A stretch of DNA of 64,000 bases from Lysobacter sp. (lineage in GTDB: Bacteria; Pseudomonadota; Gammaproteobacteria; Xanthomonadales; Xanthomonadaceae): assembly GCA_013141175.1 (NCBI GenBank), contig JABFRN010000001.1:2487233-2551232 (forward strand), written 5' to 3'. Within the stretch, counting starts at the first letter, position 1, and the number at the start of each line of letters is the position of its first letter. Below the pieces are notes generated by a model. The model was not told the DNA's origin. It did no database searches and saw only the letters and a program-made list of their open reading frames with translations. A program made the position numbers and the translations under genes. Shown here piece after piece: positions 9,201-17,331 of the stretch.

Positions 9201-12200
9201 CTCGTCGATGCAGGTGGTGTCGGAGATGATCCAGAGCGACGGCATCGGCGGACTCCGCACATGGCGTTACGGCTATGGCGAAGCGGTCTACAACAATCAG
9301 GGGCGCGGATTCCAGGGCTTCCGCACGTTGATCGAAGAAGACGTGCTGTCCGGCCTGCGCACCACGACCACCTTCCACCAGAAGTTTCCGCTGACCAGCC
9401 AACCCGAGCGGGTGGTGGTGAACCCGATCACGCGGAGCGGCGAAGACGGTCCCATCAGCAAGCAAACCTACGCCTGGCGCTGCGACCGCACGAATCGCGC
9501 GAACGCGGCGGCGTGCGTGCCGACGCTGGGCGTGCCGACGCGGTATTTCCCATTCCTCGACACCAAGGAATCGTGGACGTACGACGCGACCACGGCCGCA
9601 AGCGGTGGTACGCCAGCGACGCTGGGCCATACGCAGGAGATCGCGGCGGACGACGGCAATTGCGCGGGCACGTTGTCGAACGGCTCCGGCTACGACGCAT
9701 GGGGCAATCTGGTGCAGCGCACGGTGTACAGTCGCGATGCGGGCACTGGTAGCGCCAGCGGCACCAGCAACCGGCTGGACCGGCAGTGCGTGAGCGAGGT
9801 CAACAGTTACACCGTGGACACCGCAAACTGGTGGCTGGACAAGTTGACCAGCAAACTGGTGACTACGAAGACCGCTTGGGATGCGGCACAGCACGCGTTG
9901 CCGGCGGGGACGAGCAACCCGGCGAACACCGTCAGCAGCAGTTATGCGTGGAACACGAATCGCACGCTCTCGACCGAGACGGTGCAAGCGGGCGTAACGA
10001 ACCAGCAACGGGTGACCGCATACACGTATCCGACGACGAACAACCATGGCCTGCCCACGGGTGTGGCGGTGAGCGCTTCAGGCGATGCCAACGGCACCCG
10101 CAGCACGGGCACCACGTATACCGCCGATGGCTATTTCCCGCTGGCGGTGGTCAATGCCCTGGGCCACGGCGCGACGACCACGGTGCGGACCAGGGACGGC
10201 CAACCCAGCAGCGTCACCGATGCCAACGGCCTGCGCACGCTGATCGATTACGACGCGTTCGGATTCGTGGTCAAGAAGCGCTTCAGGGGAGCGACGGATG
10301 CGGTGTACGTGGCGCCTGATCAACAGTTAGCGGTTAATAAGTGCAATTTGAGTTTTTGTTGGAAGCCAGTCGAGCAGTACCAGATGATCACGGTGCAGGA
10401 CGGCAGCCCGACACTGCTGTCGCGGCACGACGCACAAGGCAGGGTGTGGATGTCCGCTGAACTGCGGATGGACGGGGTATGGACGCATGTGATGCGCGAA
10501 TACACAGCACGTGGTCAGGTGTTGTGGGAAACCGAGCCGTTCAGCGACACGGCCTCGATTCCGTGGAGCGATTTCAGTTACAACGATATTCTAGGACGGA
10601 TGACTTACAAACGTGTCCCCAAGCAGGGCGAAGACGGCCGCGGCGACATGGTCACCACGTACAGCTACGCTGGCCGGACCACGAATATCCAGGTGCAGGG
10701 CAGCAGTGATGCTCCCGGAGTCCTCGGGCTGAGCTTGAGCCGCACCACCGACAGTCTGGGTCGTTACGTGGAGACGCGCGACGCGCTCAATGGCCGCACG
10801 CGCTTCTGGTACGAAGCCAACGGCAACGTGGCGGCGATCGAAGACGCGAACAACGTGGTGACGAAGGCGAGCTACAACGCGATCGGCCAGCGGATGTCGG
10901 TGAACGATCCGAACCAGGGCAGCTGGGGGTTCGCGTACAACGCGCTGGGCGAGGTGCAAGCGCAATCGGATGCGCGGGGCGTCACCACGGTGTATGCCTA
11001 CGACAAGCTGGGCAGGGCCACGGCGCGTGAGGCGACGCTGGATGTGACCGGAGACGGCCAGGCCGAACGGGTGTGGGATACCTGGGGTTACGACCCTGCG
11101 ACGGCGCGCGGGCAGATGGCGTCGTCCCACCGGATGATAGGGGCTCAGACCGAGCGTTGGACGAGTTACAGCTACGACAGTCTGGCGCGGCCGATCCAGA
11201 GCGACGTGACGCAGGCGCTGGCCAGCGGCACGCAGAGCTACCGCATACGCACGAAATACGACAGCTACCACGGTCGCCCGGTGGGACAGGAATATCCCAA
11301 CGGCGAAGCGGTGCAGGTGCTGTACTCGATCTACGGTCATGCCCTCGCCGAGAAGGATCCGGGTACGGGCATCGAGTACCGGCGTACGAACAGCACCAAC
11401 GCACGTGGTCAGGCCACGCAGGAAAGCTTCGGCAACGGGGTGATCCTCACGCCGACATACCAACATCAGACCGGCCAGCTGACCGGGCTGACCTACAGCG
11501 GCGCGAGCGGCAATCTGCGCACGCTGGGCTACGGCTACGACGTGTTCGGCAACGTGAAACGACAGAGCCTCAACGGCGGCGCCAGCCGCGAGGACTACAG
11601 CTACGATGAGTTGCACCGGGTGGTGCAGTCGATCCGCAGCGGCGCAGCCAGCGGCACGGTGAACTATGGCTTCGACGCAGTGGGCAACCTGACGAAGAAG
11701 AGCGACTTCAGCAGCAACACCGCGAACGCCTACAGCTACACCGGCGGGTCCTGCGGCGGCGGCGCGAACGCGGTGAAATCGGTCGCGCTGGCGGCAGGCG
11801 GCACACGCACTTACTGCTACGACGCCAACGGCAACCTGACCGGCGACAATGCGGGCCTGAGCCTGAAGTACGATCACCAGAATCTGCCGACGGTGGCCCA
11901 GCGCGGCGCGCTGCGGGACGACTTCCGCTACGGCACGGATGGGCAGCGGACAAGAAGTTGGGGCAGCGACGGCAACCGCGTGTATCTGCCGGGCTACGAG
12001 CATCGCACCGACACCGGCGAAACCAAGGTCTACATCGGCGACTACGCGGTGATCAGCAGGACCGGCGCGACACGCAAGGTCGAGTATCTGCTGAAGGACC
12101 GACTCGGCAGCGTGGATGCGGTGGCGAATGCCAGCGGCAGTGTGATCGAGACGCGCGGTTATGATGCGTTCGGCAAGCCCCGCAATGGCACTTGGAACGA

Positions 12201-13347
12201 CTTGAGTCCGGCGAAGATCGCCAGCACGGCGGTGACGCCGAAGGGCTTTACCCAGCACGAACATCTGAACCAGCTTGAATTGATTCATATGAATGGGCGG
12301 GCTTACGACTACAACCTCGGACGGTTCACGGGGGTGGATCCATTCATCCAGTTTCCGTTGAATTCGCAGTCGTTGAATCCTTATAGTTACATCCTCAACA
12401 ATCCGCTCAGTGGCACGGATCCGACTGGGTATTGCTCAGCTGATACCGGATCGCATATCAAGAACTGCGAAACCATCACGGTGACGGATACCAAGACGGG
12501 AGAGTCTGCATCCGGTCTTGCGAATAAAGGGACGTTTGGAAAACTGGCGGCAAGCGGTATTGGCACCTTGAGCAATGGTGGATCCGCAGGTGCGAGTGCG
12601 ACTTCAGAAAATCGCAATGGATCTGGCAGCGGAATCGCAAGTCGCATCAAAAGTGCGATCGGTCGGGCATTTGTTCCGAACGCCCAAGACCTTCAGTCGC
12701 GAGGTGAGCCTGGAAGTGATTTGGATGATACGAAAGGCTTTGGGAAGGGGCTTTTAAACAGTGGCATTGGGCTCCTAAACAGTGCTATCAACGCGGCACC
12801 ATTGGGCGGTATTTATAATCGCTTGAATCCAGATAATCAGATTGGCATTCCGGAAGTGCCAATTGAGAACAAGGAATTGCTGGGTGCTTTTGCAAGCAAT
12901 CTAGGCACATTGGTGCTGACTGCGTTAACGCCAGTGGCTGCAAGAGGCGTAGGCGGTGCGGCGGAGGCTGGTGCTCCGTCGATGAGGCAGGCTGGGACCG
13001 GACGCGGGGCGCTGCAATCTGCGGCGGAAAGTAGCCCTGCATGGTCTCCTGGAAAGGCGGCATCAAGTAAATTGCCTTCAAGTTGGGGTGAAGGCGTACC
13101 AACAAGGAAAGGAGAGGGCGTTCGTTGGACGGATCCATCGAATAAAGGGAATGGCGTTCGAATTGATCGAGGCAACCCGGCTAATAGCCAGCCAACTCAA
13201 CGAGTTGATCATGTAATAGTTCGCCAAAACGGGCAAGTTATAGGCAGAAACGGTAGACCCATCAATGGAAGTATTGCGGACAATGCTGTTGAGGCACACA
13301 TCCCGCTTGATGAGTGGAAAAAATGGTCCAGCTGGTCATCGCCGTGA
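6217..13347 (+). CDS. Secreted SpvB/RHS polymorphic toxin protein
   Basis: A 2376-residue RHS-family protein. The start at 6217 follows a purine-rich site (AAAGGACAGGGA), and a TATACT -10-like hexamer lies at 6183-6188. Domains in order: a signal/hydrophobic segment (about 20-50, ending SYAQ); an SpvB-like N-terminal domain; FG-GAP/VCBS calcium-blade repeats (VGDMDGDGATEV, ADFNQDGRVDF, VGDMDGDGRADI, DFDGDGLPDLL); a TcdB-type middle; many YD repeats from about 10.0 to 12.1 kb; and the RHS core (GRFTGVDPF...NPYSYILNNP...DPTGY) ending near residue 2072. About 300 variable residues follow, with a Gly/Ala-rich hydrophobic patch and a terminal domain (KGNGVRIDRG...QRVDHVIV...VIGRNG). The core probably forms a shell that encloses the tip. 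DNA beyond about 12430 is visibly more AT-rich, as expected for exchangeable toxin tips. Toxin activity is not shown; an RNase-like fold is a guess. Confidence 0.9.
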   Translation: MRNRQEGAVRRSGAIGMTGSGRILGRARVGLATMLLTMLVGLGHPGAFPSSYAQVAPIPFDLIGDQAPVSLQGQLPAHDPTVGRLAGSASVSGGAASYEIPIAVPPGRRGMQPGLSLNYSSRAGNGIAGMGWSLSGLSSLHRCPQTLEQDGQIRAVQLDASDRLCLDGQRLILTGGTYGAVNATYGTELESFARVTQLGGDLVSATSYFKVERKSGEIAYYGNTGTAASTARVVPGGVSVPLTWMIARLEDRVGNAMDYVYTSYGDGETLAKEIWYTGFAGALGDRRVVFNYEDRPSGAGTNDRSSSYLAGGITRQTKRLQSVVTYAVSAPVRSVVLSYGTGVSTTTGRSLLQSATDCAFDGTNWICKPPTTFAWQQGPVMHSMKMPSLSLGAGADVTGLRPVGDMDGDGATEVITTSRSGSTVTSHLVSLTPERTVRWSMAIPSQYALIDLRHGSADFNQDGRVDFVARDSSSGTIVVRAWNGSPTDSNFATAFGTILNTGIAVTGTGNGIDGLKHVGDMDGDGRADIVLLKRINSGAGSCSVKIYIYRNQANGASPPTFPEVASHCLNVPHVGDVMYEGEQLQSVSDFDGDGLPDLLIESDLAFWPTPIGTEKGRKLHRILFGQKQGSTYSLLQKSFSSLFQTAYPRTAHEDKTGLFSMWMDANGDGLDDWLYIGSDVKWKLRYNRGGVLGQAYDLNTSAGLAGCGDGSSGSNTHCAEVWQPWQAGHLAPGDHDGDGRSELLFPTAFAANICTYKYVDNGACPGGDGVGLACQERWVCPEDPITAQPIPGGAGTGVTVDYDGNGVPETEIDQLAIATHAKGFTDYSSYKLNALRIVESATGAPVVSETATGIVSGAVNLPSEDLYGDGHADGLLLSSPEFALRDSFGILTSRGGVPVSSTVSPQTLPGGLPILTGNMLINENLGPGALKNPDGITPQTQDMLQMVTDGFGQQVVWTYSPLAGKAGRTAGMTPLYTVPTVASQRYIDERHIYFTSSMQVVSEMIQSDGIGGLRTWRYGYGEAVYNNQGRGFQGFRTLIEEDVLSGLRTTTTFHQKFPLTSQPERVVVNPITRSGEDGPISKQTYAWRCDRTNRANAAACVPTLGVPTRYFPFLDTKESWTYDATTAASGGTPATLGHTQEIAADDGNCAGTLSNGSGYDAWGNLVQRTVYSRDAGTGSASGTSNRLDRQCVSEVNSYTVDTANWWLDKLTSKLVTTKTAWDAAQHALPAGTSNPANTVSSSYAWNTNRTLSTETVQAGVTNQQRVTAYTYPTTNNHGLPTGVAVSASGDANGTRSTGTTYTADGYFPLAVVNALGHGATTTVRTRDGQPSSVTDANGLRTLIDYDAFGFVVKKRFRGATDAVYVAPDQQLAVNKCNLSFCWKPVEQYQMITVQDGSPTLLSRHDAQGRVWMSAELRMDGVWTHVMREYTARGQVLWETEPFSDTASIPWSDFSYNDILGRMTYKRVPKQGEDGRGDMVTTYSYAGRTTNIQVQGSSDAPGVLGLSLSRTTDSLGRYVETRDALNGRTRFWYEANGNVAAIEDANNVVTKASYNAIGQRMSVNDPNQGSWGFAYNALGEVQAQSDARGVTTVYAYDKLGRATAREATLDVTGDGQAERVWDTWGYDPATARGQMASSHRMIGAQTERWTSYSYDSLARPIQSDVTQALASGTQSYRIRTKYDSYHGRPVGQEYPNGEAVQVLYSIYGHALAEKDPGTGIEYRRTNSTNARGQATQESFGNGVILTPTYQHQTGQLTGLTYSGASGNLRTLGYGYDVFGNVKRQSLNGGASREDYSYDELHRVVQSIRSGAASGTVNYGFDAVGNLTKKSDFSSNTANAYSYTGGSCGGGANAVKSVALAAGGTRTYCYDANGNLTGDNAGLSLKYDHQNLPTVAQRGALRDDFRYGTDGQRTRSWGSDGNRVYLPGYEHRTDTGETKVYIGDYAVISRTGATRKVEYLLKDRLGSVDAVANASGSVIETRGYDAFGKPRNGTWNDLSPAKIASTAVTPKGFTQHEHLNQLELIHMNGRAYDYNLGRFTGVDPFIQFPLNSQSLNPYSYILNNPLSGTDPTGYCSADTGSHIKNCETITVTDTKTGESASGLANKGTFGKLAASGIGTLSNGGSAGASATSENRNGSGSGIASRIKSAIGRAFVPNAQDLQSRGEPGSDLDDTKGFGKGLLNSGIGLLNSAINAAPLGGIYNRLNPDNQIGIPEVPIENKELLGAFASNLGTLVLTALTPVAARGVGGAAEAGAPSMRQAGTGRGALQSAAESSPAWSPGKAASSKLPSSWGEGVPTRKGEGVRWTDPSNKGNGVRIDRGNPANSQPTQRVDHVIVRQNGQVIGRNGRPINGSIADNAVEAHIPLDEWKKWSSWSSP

Positions 13348-13359
13348 GGAGGTCTAGAT

Positions 13360-13740
13360 ATGAATGAAATTTCTAAAAATATGCGCACGATGTTAGTGCA
13401 AACTCTTGTCTTGATTTCATCCGAAGAAGAACAGGTGAAGTATCAGCATGAAGTTTCTCATGTCGATGTGTCAGCCGAATTGTTCAATCAATGGGATGAC
13501 AGCTTTTTTCCGGACGACGTAAATTTCCGTGAAGCCTTTAGCAATGAAGAGATTGTTGCTCTTGGTTTATTTAATGCGGTATTAAGTGAAGTTGCCGAAG
13601 AAACTCCACATAATCTTCCTGCCTTGGATGATTTTGTTAAAACACAATGCTGGCGAAGGCTGTCCCGGGCAGCCCATGAGGCTTTGGTCGTATTGAACCG
13701 GCCAAACAGTGGACAAACAATGGCGCTAAATAGGCCGTAA
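13360..13740 (+). CDS. Candidate immunity protein for the RHS tip
   Basis: A 126-residue acidic, soluble protein that I do not recognise by family. It begins 13 bases after the rhs stop behind an excellent ribosome site (GAGGAGG at about 13346-13352) and is AT-rich like the rhs tip, unlike the surrounding genes. Small, acidic, AT-rich genes directly after an RHS C-terminus are usually the cognate immunity genes, and that is the basis of the call. It has a helical look with conserved-seeming segments NQWDDSFFPDD and LPALDDFVKTQCWRRL. No signal peptide or membrane segment is visible, so it would act in the cytoplasm. Confidence 0.7.
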   Translation: MNEISKNMRTMLVQTLVLISSEEEQVKYQHEVSHVDVSAELFNQWDDSFFPDDVNFREAFSNEEIVALGLFNAVLSEVAEETPHNLPALDDFVKTQCWRRLSRAAHEALVVLNRPNSGQTMALNRP

Positions 13741-13748
13741 GGTGCAAT

Positions 13749-13764
13749 CCGTACGGCCGTACGG
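13749..13764. repeat. Perfect 16-bp palindrome after immunity gene
   Basis: CCGTACGGCCGTACGG is a perfect palindrome that begins eight bases after the immunity stop codon. It may form a short cruciform or serve as a protein site; no T-run follows, so it is not a standard terminator. Confidence 0.5.
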
Positions 13765-13780
13765 CGGGTTAAAACCTAAA

Positions 13781-13852
13781 GGCCTGTAACTCGTACAACG
13801 GCGCGCCGGGGCGCGCCCTAACATTCTCTCGTAGGGTGCGCCCTGGCGCACC
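13781..13852. repeat. REP hairpin pair, copy 1
   Basis: The unit starts GGCCTGTAACTCGTACAA. It holds two hairpins: a perfect GGCGCGCC/GGCGCGCC stem (13800-13817), then GTAG at 13831-13834 immediately before GGTGCGCC-CT-GGCGCACC (13835-13852). The first hairpin is followed by CTAA, the inverse counterpart of the GTAG-type tetranucleotide. A GTAG tetranucleotide at the foot of a hairpin is the recognition mark of RAYT transposases, one of which is encoded at 14325. A second copy lies at 14151-14232. Confidence 0.8.
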
Positions 13853-13868
13853 GAATGAGCGAACGACG

Positions 13869-13889
13869 AGCCCCGCCACGCGCGGGGCT
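13869..13889 (-). terminator. GC-rich hairpin after XRE fragment
   Basis: AGCCCCGC (13869-13876) pairs with GCGGGGCT (13882-13889), just beyond the stop of the leftward XRE fragment. The sequence resembles the hairpin at 14899-14918. It lacks a clear U-run in the leftward direction, so it may be a weak terminator. Confidence 0.45.
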
Positions 13890-13895
13890 TGTGCG

Positions 13896-14150
13896 TTATG
13901 GGCGTTGCGCGAGCACCGACTCGATGACTTGCATGACGAACTGTTGTCGTGCGCGTGGGAGCTGCGCGATGCGCTCCATCTGTTGTTGCAGCTTCGGCGT
14001 GGGGCCGCGCTTGCTGCTCTTGGCTGGCTCGCCCACAAGTTCTTCGATGCTGATGCCGAGCCGTCGCGCGATCGCAGCGAGGAGCGACACCGGCACGCGA
14101 CGCCGACCCGTCTCGTAGGAGTTGATGGTCTGCTGGGTGACGCCGATGAA
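13896..14150 (-). pseudogene. XRE-family HTH regulator, 5' end lost at a REP
   Basis: The last 84 residues of a small helix-turn-helix regulator remain. They start inside the DNA-binding domain (IGVTQQTINSYETGRRRVP, then LAAIARRLGISIEELVG) and run to a normal C-terminus (MQVIESVLAQRP). The N-terminal helices that should precede the recognition turn are missing. Instead, at 14150/14151 the frame runs straight into REP copy 2 (GGCCTGTAAC...). The longer open frame continuing upstream to about 14897 is antisense to the RAYT gene and is fortuitous. The regulator appears disrupted by arrival of the REP/RAYT block. I did not find its missing 5' part on the far side of the RAYT gene. Confidence 0.75.
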
Positions 14151-14232
14151 GGCCTGTAACCCGTACAAGCGGCGTGCTTGAGCACGCCCTAAACTTCCCA
14201 GGATTTTGTTATAGGGTGCGCCCTGGCGCACC
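14151..14232. repeat. REP hairpin pair, copy 2
   Basis: Same architecture as copy 1: GGCCTGTAACCCGTACAA, a perfect GGCGTGCT/AGCACGCC stem (14171-14188) followed by CTAA, then ATAG before GGTGCGCC-CT-GGCGCACC (14215-14232). The outer borders and second hairpin match copy 1; the first hairpin differs by compensatory changes. It sits exactly at the break in the XRE gene and 92 bases before the RAYT start. Confidence 0.8.
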
Positions 14233-14324
14233 TTCGGGGAGCGCGGCATGTGTTGCGGGGAATGCCGACGCTGTGTTCGGGGTTTTCCGATGTTGTGGGC
14301 TTCGTGGCGTTGGCATGCTGGGGG

Positions 14325-14909
14325 ATGCCTCGTTATCGCCGCGAACACGTGCCGGGCGGCACGTTCTTCTTTACCGTGAATCTGCTGGAACGCCGGCGGC
14401 GTCTGCTGGTGGATCATGTCGATGATCTGCGCGCATCGTTCCGGGCTGCGCGACATGCGCAGCCTTTCGATGTGATCGCGATCGTGATTCTGCCGGATCA
14501 CCTGCATTGCCTGTGGCGGTTGCCGGACGGCGACGGCGACAATGCGGGACGCTGGGCGCGGATCAAATCCGGTTTTTGTCGATGCCTTCCGCCGGTCGAA
14601 TATCGCTCCGCCGTGCGCATCGCGCGACGCGAGCGTGGGGTGTGGCAACGTCGTTATTGGGAACGTCCTGTGCGTGACGAGACCGATCTTCGCCATCACG
14701 CCGACTACATTCACATCAATCCGGTGAAGCACGGGCATGCGGTTGCTGTGCGTGACTGGCCGTATTCTTCGTTCCACCGTTTTGTCCGGCTGGGCTGGTT
14801 GCCGCCGGATTGGGCAGGCGAACGGTCCGTGATGCCTGCTTCGATCGGGACCGATGGCGAGCAGATGCCAGCGCATGTAACAGATCGCAAACACCACGAG
14901 CCTCGCTGA
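14325..14909 (+). CDS. REP-associated tyrosine transposase (RAYT)
   Basis: A 194-residue Y1-family transposase that handles single-stranded REP hairpins. The start at 14325 (MPRYRREH) fits the family N-terminus; the ATG 75 bases upstream adds an unrelated stretch. The HUH metal motif is visible as HLH in ILPDHLHCLW (about residue 65), and the catalytic Tyr is likely in HADYIHINPVKHG (about residue 133). WQRRYWER is also typical. The flanking REP units at 13781 and 14151, and related hairpins at 44718, are plausible substrates. The gene ends in a hairpin shared with the convergent dehydrogenase gene. Confidence 0.88.
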   Translation: MPRYRREHVPGGTFFFTVNLLERRRRLLVDHVDDLRASFRAARHAQPFDVIAIVILPDHLHCLWRLPDGDGDNAGRWARIKSGFCRCLPPVEYRSAVRIARRERGVWQRRYWERPVRDETDLRHHADYIHINPVKHGHAVAVRDWPYSSFHRFVRLGWLPPDWAGERSVMPASIGTDGEQMPAHVTDRKHHEPR

Positions 14910-14918
14910 TGCGGGGCT
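14899..14918. terminator. Shared hairpin between convergent genes
   Basis: AGCCTCGC pairs with GCGGGGCT (one G-T pair, loop TGAT). It overlaps the RAYT stop codon and lies 46 bases past the stop of the leftward sugar dehydrogenase, so it could end transcription from both sides. Confidence 0.45.
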
Positions 14919-14963
14919 TGTGTGTTGTGGACGTCGTGCTTATCCGCCCTGCTGCTGCACGGC

Positions 14964-16250
14964 CTACAACGGCTTCGGCGTCAGTTTCAACAATCGTCCA
15001 CCCGCGCCATCTTCGAGCAGCCAGATCGCGCCGTCGGGGCCCTGTTCCACCTCGCGGATGCGTTTGCCCATCGGGTAGCGTTCGGCTTCGCGCGCGGTGG
15101 TGCCGTCGAACTGGATGCGCACCAATGCCTGCGAGGCGAGGCCGCCGATGAAGCCGTGGCCCCTGAAGTAGGGGAACAGGTTGCCGGAGTAGATGATGAA
15201 GCCGGCGGGCGCGATGACCGGGGTCCACCAGGTTTCGGGGGCGTTGAAGTCGGGGCGCGTCGGGTGGTCGGGAATCGGCGAGCCATCGTAGTTGTCGCCG
15301 TTGGAGACGATCGGCCAGCCGTAGTTGTTGCCGCGTTCGATCAGATTGAGTTCGTCGCCGCCGGCGGGGCCCATTTCGTGGGTCCAGAGTCGTCCGGCGC
15401 CATCGAAGGCGATACCCAGCAGGTTGCGGTGGCCCAGCGACCACACCTGTGCGGCCACGCCGCCTTGATTCGCGAACGGGTTGTCTGCGGGCACGCTGCC
15501 GTCGTCGTTGAGGCGGATGAGTTTGCCCAGATTGCCGCCCATGTCCTGTGCTGGCGAGCCCTGCTGGCGTTCGCCTGAGGTGATCCAGAGTTTGCCGTCG
15601 GCGCCGAAGGCGATGCGGTGGCTGTAATGCCCTTGGCCGCCGACTTTGGGCGATTGCCGCCACAGCACCTGCGAGGTGCCGAGACTGCCGCCGCCGTTCG
15701 CATCGAGCGAGAGCTGCGCGCGTGCGACGACAGCGCCATAGGTGCTGTTGCTGCCGGCTTCGGCATAGCTGTAATAGACGTAGCGGTTGTTGGCGTACTG
15801 CGGATGCAGCACGACTTCGCCGAAGCCGCCTTGTCCGCCATAGGCCACGGCGGGCACGCCGGTGATGGTGCCGGTGGTTTTCGTCACCGTATTGAACAGC
15901 CGCAGTTGCCCGGGTTTCTCGGTGACCAGCAGGCGGCCGTCGGGCAGGAAGGTCATCGCCCAGGGTTCGTTGAAGGTCCCGAACGAGGTGCTGACGAACG
16001 GCGGGCTGGGCAGTTGCGTGGTGCGCTGCGGGCCGCCGGTGATTCTGGGTTTGACGGCGGCTTCGGCAGCAGTAGGTGCAGGCGTCGGCGATTGCCTGCG
16101 AGAGGCCGCGGTCTCGCGTTCTTTGCGGGAGGTCAGCTGGACGCCATCGCTGCCGATCGTGCCGCTGCACGCGGTCATCAGCAGGAGAGTGCAGGTCAAT
16201 GCGATGGCGCGCGGCGCGATACGGCGTGGGGCCGGGAAAGACGTGGGCAT
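14964..16250 (-). CDS. PQQ-dependent sugar dehydrogenase-like lipoprotein
   Basis: A glucose/sorbosone dehydrogenase-family beta-propeller of 428 residues. The start at 16250 gives a lipoprotein signal peptide (hydrophobic core, then LLLMTAC), so it is probably anchored facing the periplasm. Family segments include [18 protein letters not shown] near the start of the propeller, [17 protein letters not shown], and [19 protein letters not shown] near the end. Related enzymes are soluble quinoproteins that oxidise aldose sugars and pass electrons to a cytochrome. Substrate cannot be read from sequence. Its orientation is opposite to the downstream DUF533 gene. Confidence 0.85.
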   Translation of the reverse strand: MPTSFPAPRRIAPRAIALTCTLLLMTACSGTIGSDGVQLTSRKERETAASRRQSPTPAPTAAEAAVKPRITGGPQRTTQLPSPPFVSTSFGTFNEPWAMTFLPDGRLLVTEKPGQLRLFNTVTKTTGTITGVPAVAYGGQGGFGEVVLHPQYANNRYVYYSYAEAGSNSTYGAVVARAQLSLDANGGGSLGTSQVLWRQSPKVGGQGHYSHRIAFGADGKLWITSGERQQGSPAQDMGGNLGKLIRLNDDGSVPADNPFANQGGVAAQVWSLGHRNLLGIAFDGAGRLWTHEMGPAGGDELNLIERGNNYGWPIVSNGDNYDGSPIPDHPTRPDFNAPETWWTPVIAPAGFIIYSGNLFPYFRGHGFIGGLASQALVRIQFDGTTAREAERYPMGKRIREVEQGPDGAIWLLEDGAGGRLLKLTPKPL

Positions 16251-16501
16251 GGGGGCGTGCCTCGATGTCGGATGACGTGGTGTTGTAACGGATAGCGGGT
16301 GACGCTGCCGTGACCGTTTCAACAGGTTGGAAGCGACCGGGCGGAAGCTGCTGGGAGTGTCGCAGGCATCTTGCGCCGGATGCGCACGACTTGCCTGAAT
16401 ATGGCGACCGGGATGGTGGCGAGCATGACTTCCGGATGGTTGAAGCGGGTGCGATGGGTCCACACTTCATCGAATTCGACCCCACTCCCGGAGCATCGCG
16501 C

Positions 16502-17173
16502 ATGAAGACCCAAGGCTTTCTCGATCAACTGCTGAAAACCGCGCAACAGAGCGTGGGCGACCTCACCGGAGGCAAGGGCGTGGGCGGCGATTTCGGCAAG
16601 GGCGCACTGGCGGGCGGCGCACTCGGGCTGCTGCTGGGCAACCGCAGGGTGCGGAAGATGGGCGGCAAGGTCGCGATGTATGGCGGCCTCGCAGCGGTCG
16701 GTGCGCTGGCCTACAAAGCCTATGGCGATTGGAAACAGCAGCAGGCCGGCGCCGGAGCGGCGACCGCATCCGCTGCGCCGCAGACCTTCGATGCGCTGCC
16801 GCCCGCAGAGATCGAATCGCACAGTCAGGCGATTCTCAAGGCCCTGATCGCCGCAGCCAAGGCCGATGGCCATGTCGATGATCGCGAGCGTCAGGTGATC
16901 GAAGGCGAATTCAGCCGCCTCGACGCCGCGCCGGAAGTGCGCCAATGGCTGCAGGCCGAACTTCAGAAGCCGCTGGACCCGGCCGAAGTGGCGCGTGCCG
17001 CGACCACTCCGGAAATGGCCTCCGAGATGTATCTGGCCAGCCTGCTCGCGGTGGACGAACAGAACTTCATGGAGCGTGCCTATCTCGACGAACTGGCGCG
17101 GCAGCTCAAACTGGACGAAGGTCTCAAAACGCGTCTTGAGCAGCAGATGAAGGAGGCCGGCGACGCGGTGTGA
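16502..17173 (+). CDS. DUF533/TerB-like inner-membrane protein
   Basis: A 223-residue YebE-like protein. The start at 16502 opens MKTQGFLDQLL, as in the family. A Gly-rich segment is followed by a membrane helix (about 35-75, GALAGGALGLLLG and AMYGGLAAVGALAY). An Ala-rich linker leads to a C-terminal TerB-like helical domain with the metal-site-like motif AAKADGHVDDRER. The function of this family is unknown. It lies 159 bases before ccmC on the same strand but is probably separate. Confidence 0.8.
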   Translation: MKTQGFLDQLLKTAQQSVGDLTGGKGVGGDFGKGALAGGALGLLLGNRRVRKMGGKVAMYGGLAAVGALAYKAYGDWKQQQAGAGAATASAAPQTFDALPPAEIESHSQAILKALIAAAKADGHVDDRERQVIEGEFSRLDAAPEVRQWLQAELQKPLDPAEVARAATTPEMASEMYLASLLAVDEQNFMERAYLDELARQLKLDEGLKTRLEQQMKEAGDAV

Positions 17174-17237
17174 CGGGCCTGCGCCGACAGGATCGTGTGG
17201 CGATGTGTCGGGTTGTCGAGAAAGGGGAGGGCGGCAG

Positions 17238-17253
17238 ATTAAGGCGCCTTAAT
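17238..17253. promoter_or_regulatory. Perfect 16-bp palindrome upstream of ccmC
   Basis: ATTAAGGCGCCTTAAT is a perfect palindrome that ends 78 bases before the ccmC start, in the only non-coding stretch ahead of the ccm operon. It has the form of a dimeric repressor or activator site. No matching regulator is known to me. Confidence 0.4.
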
Positions 17254-17331
17254 GTTCTTCAGGCGCGGGGCCGCCAGAATGCCCCCTCCATTCCCCCGTG
17301 GAGCGCCCGGCGACGGGTGTGCCGTTGACCC

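Noticed and set aside
6619..10047. A 1142-codon minus-strand frame inside rhs
   Set aside because: Antisense shadow of YD/FG-GAP coding sequence; composition is that of a shadow frame and it has no domain.
5923..13740. Integrative island using tRNA-Lys as attachment site
   Set aside because: No integrase and no repeated tRNA 3' end downstream of rhs was found.
13896..14897. One continuous 333-codon XRE-family gene
   Set aside because: Only the last 84 codons resemble an HTH protein; the rest is antisense to the RAYT gene and crosses REP copy 2.
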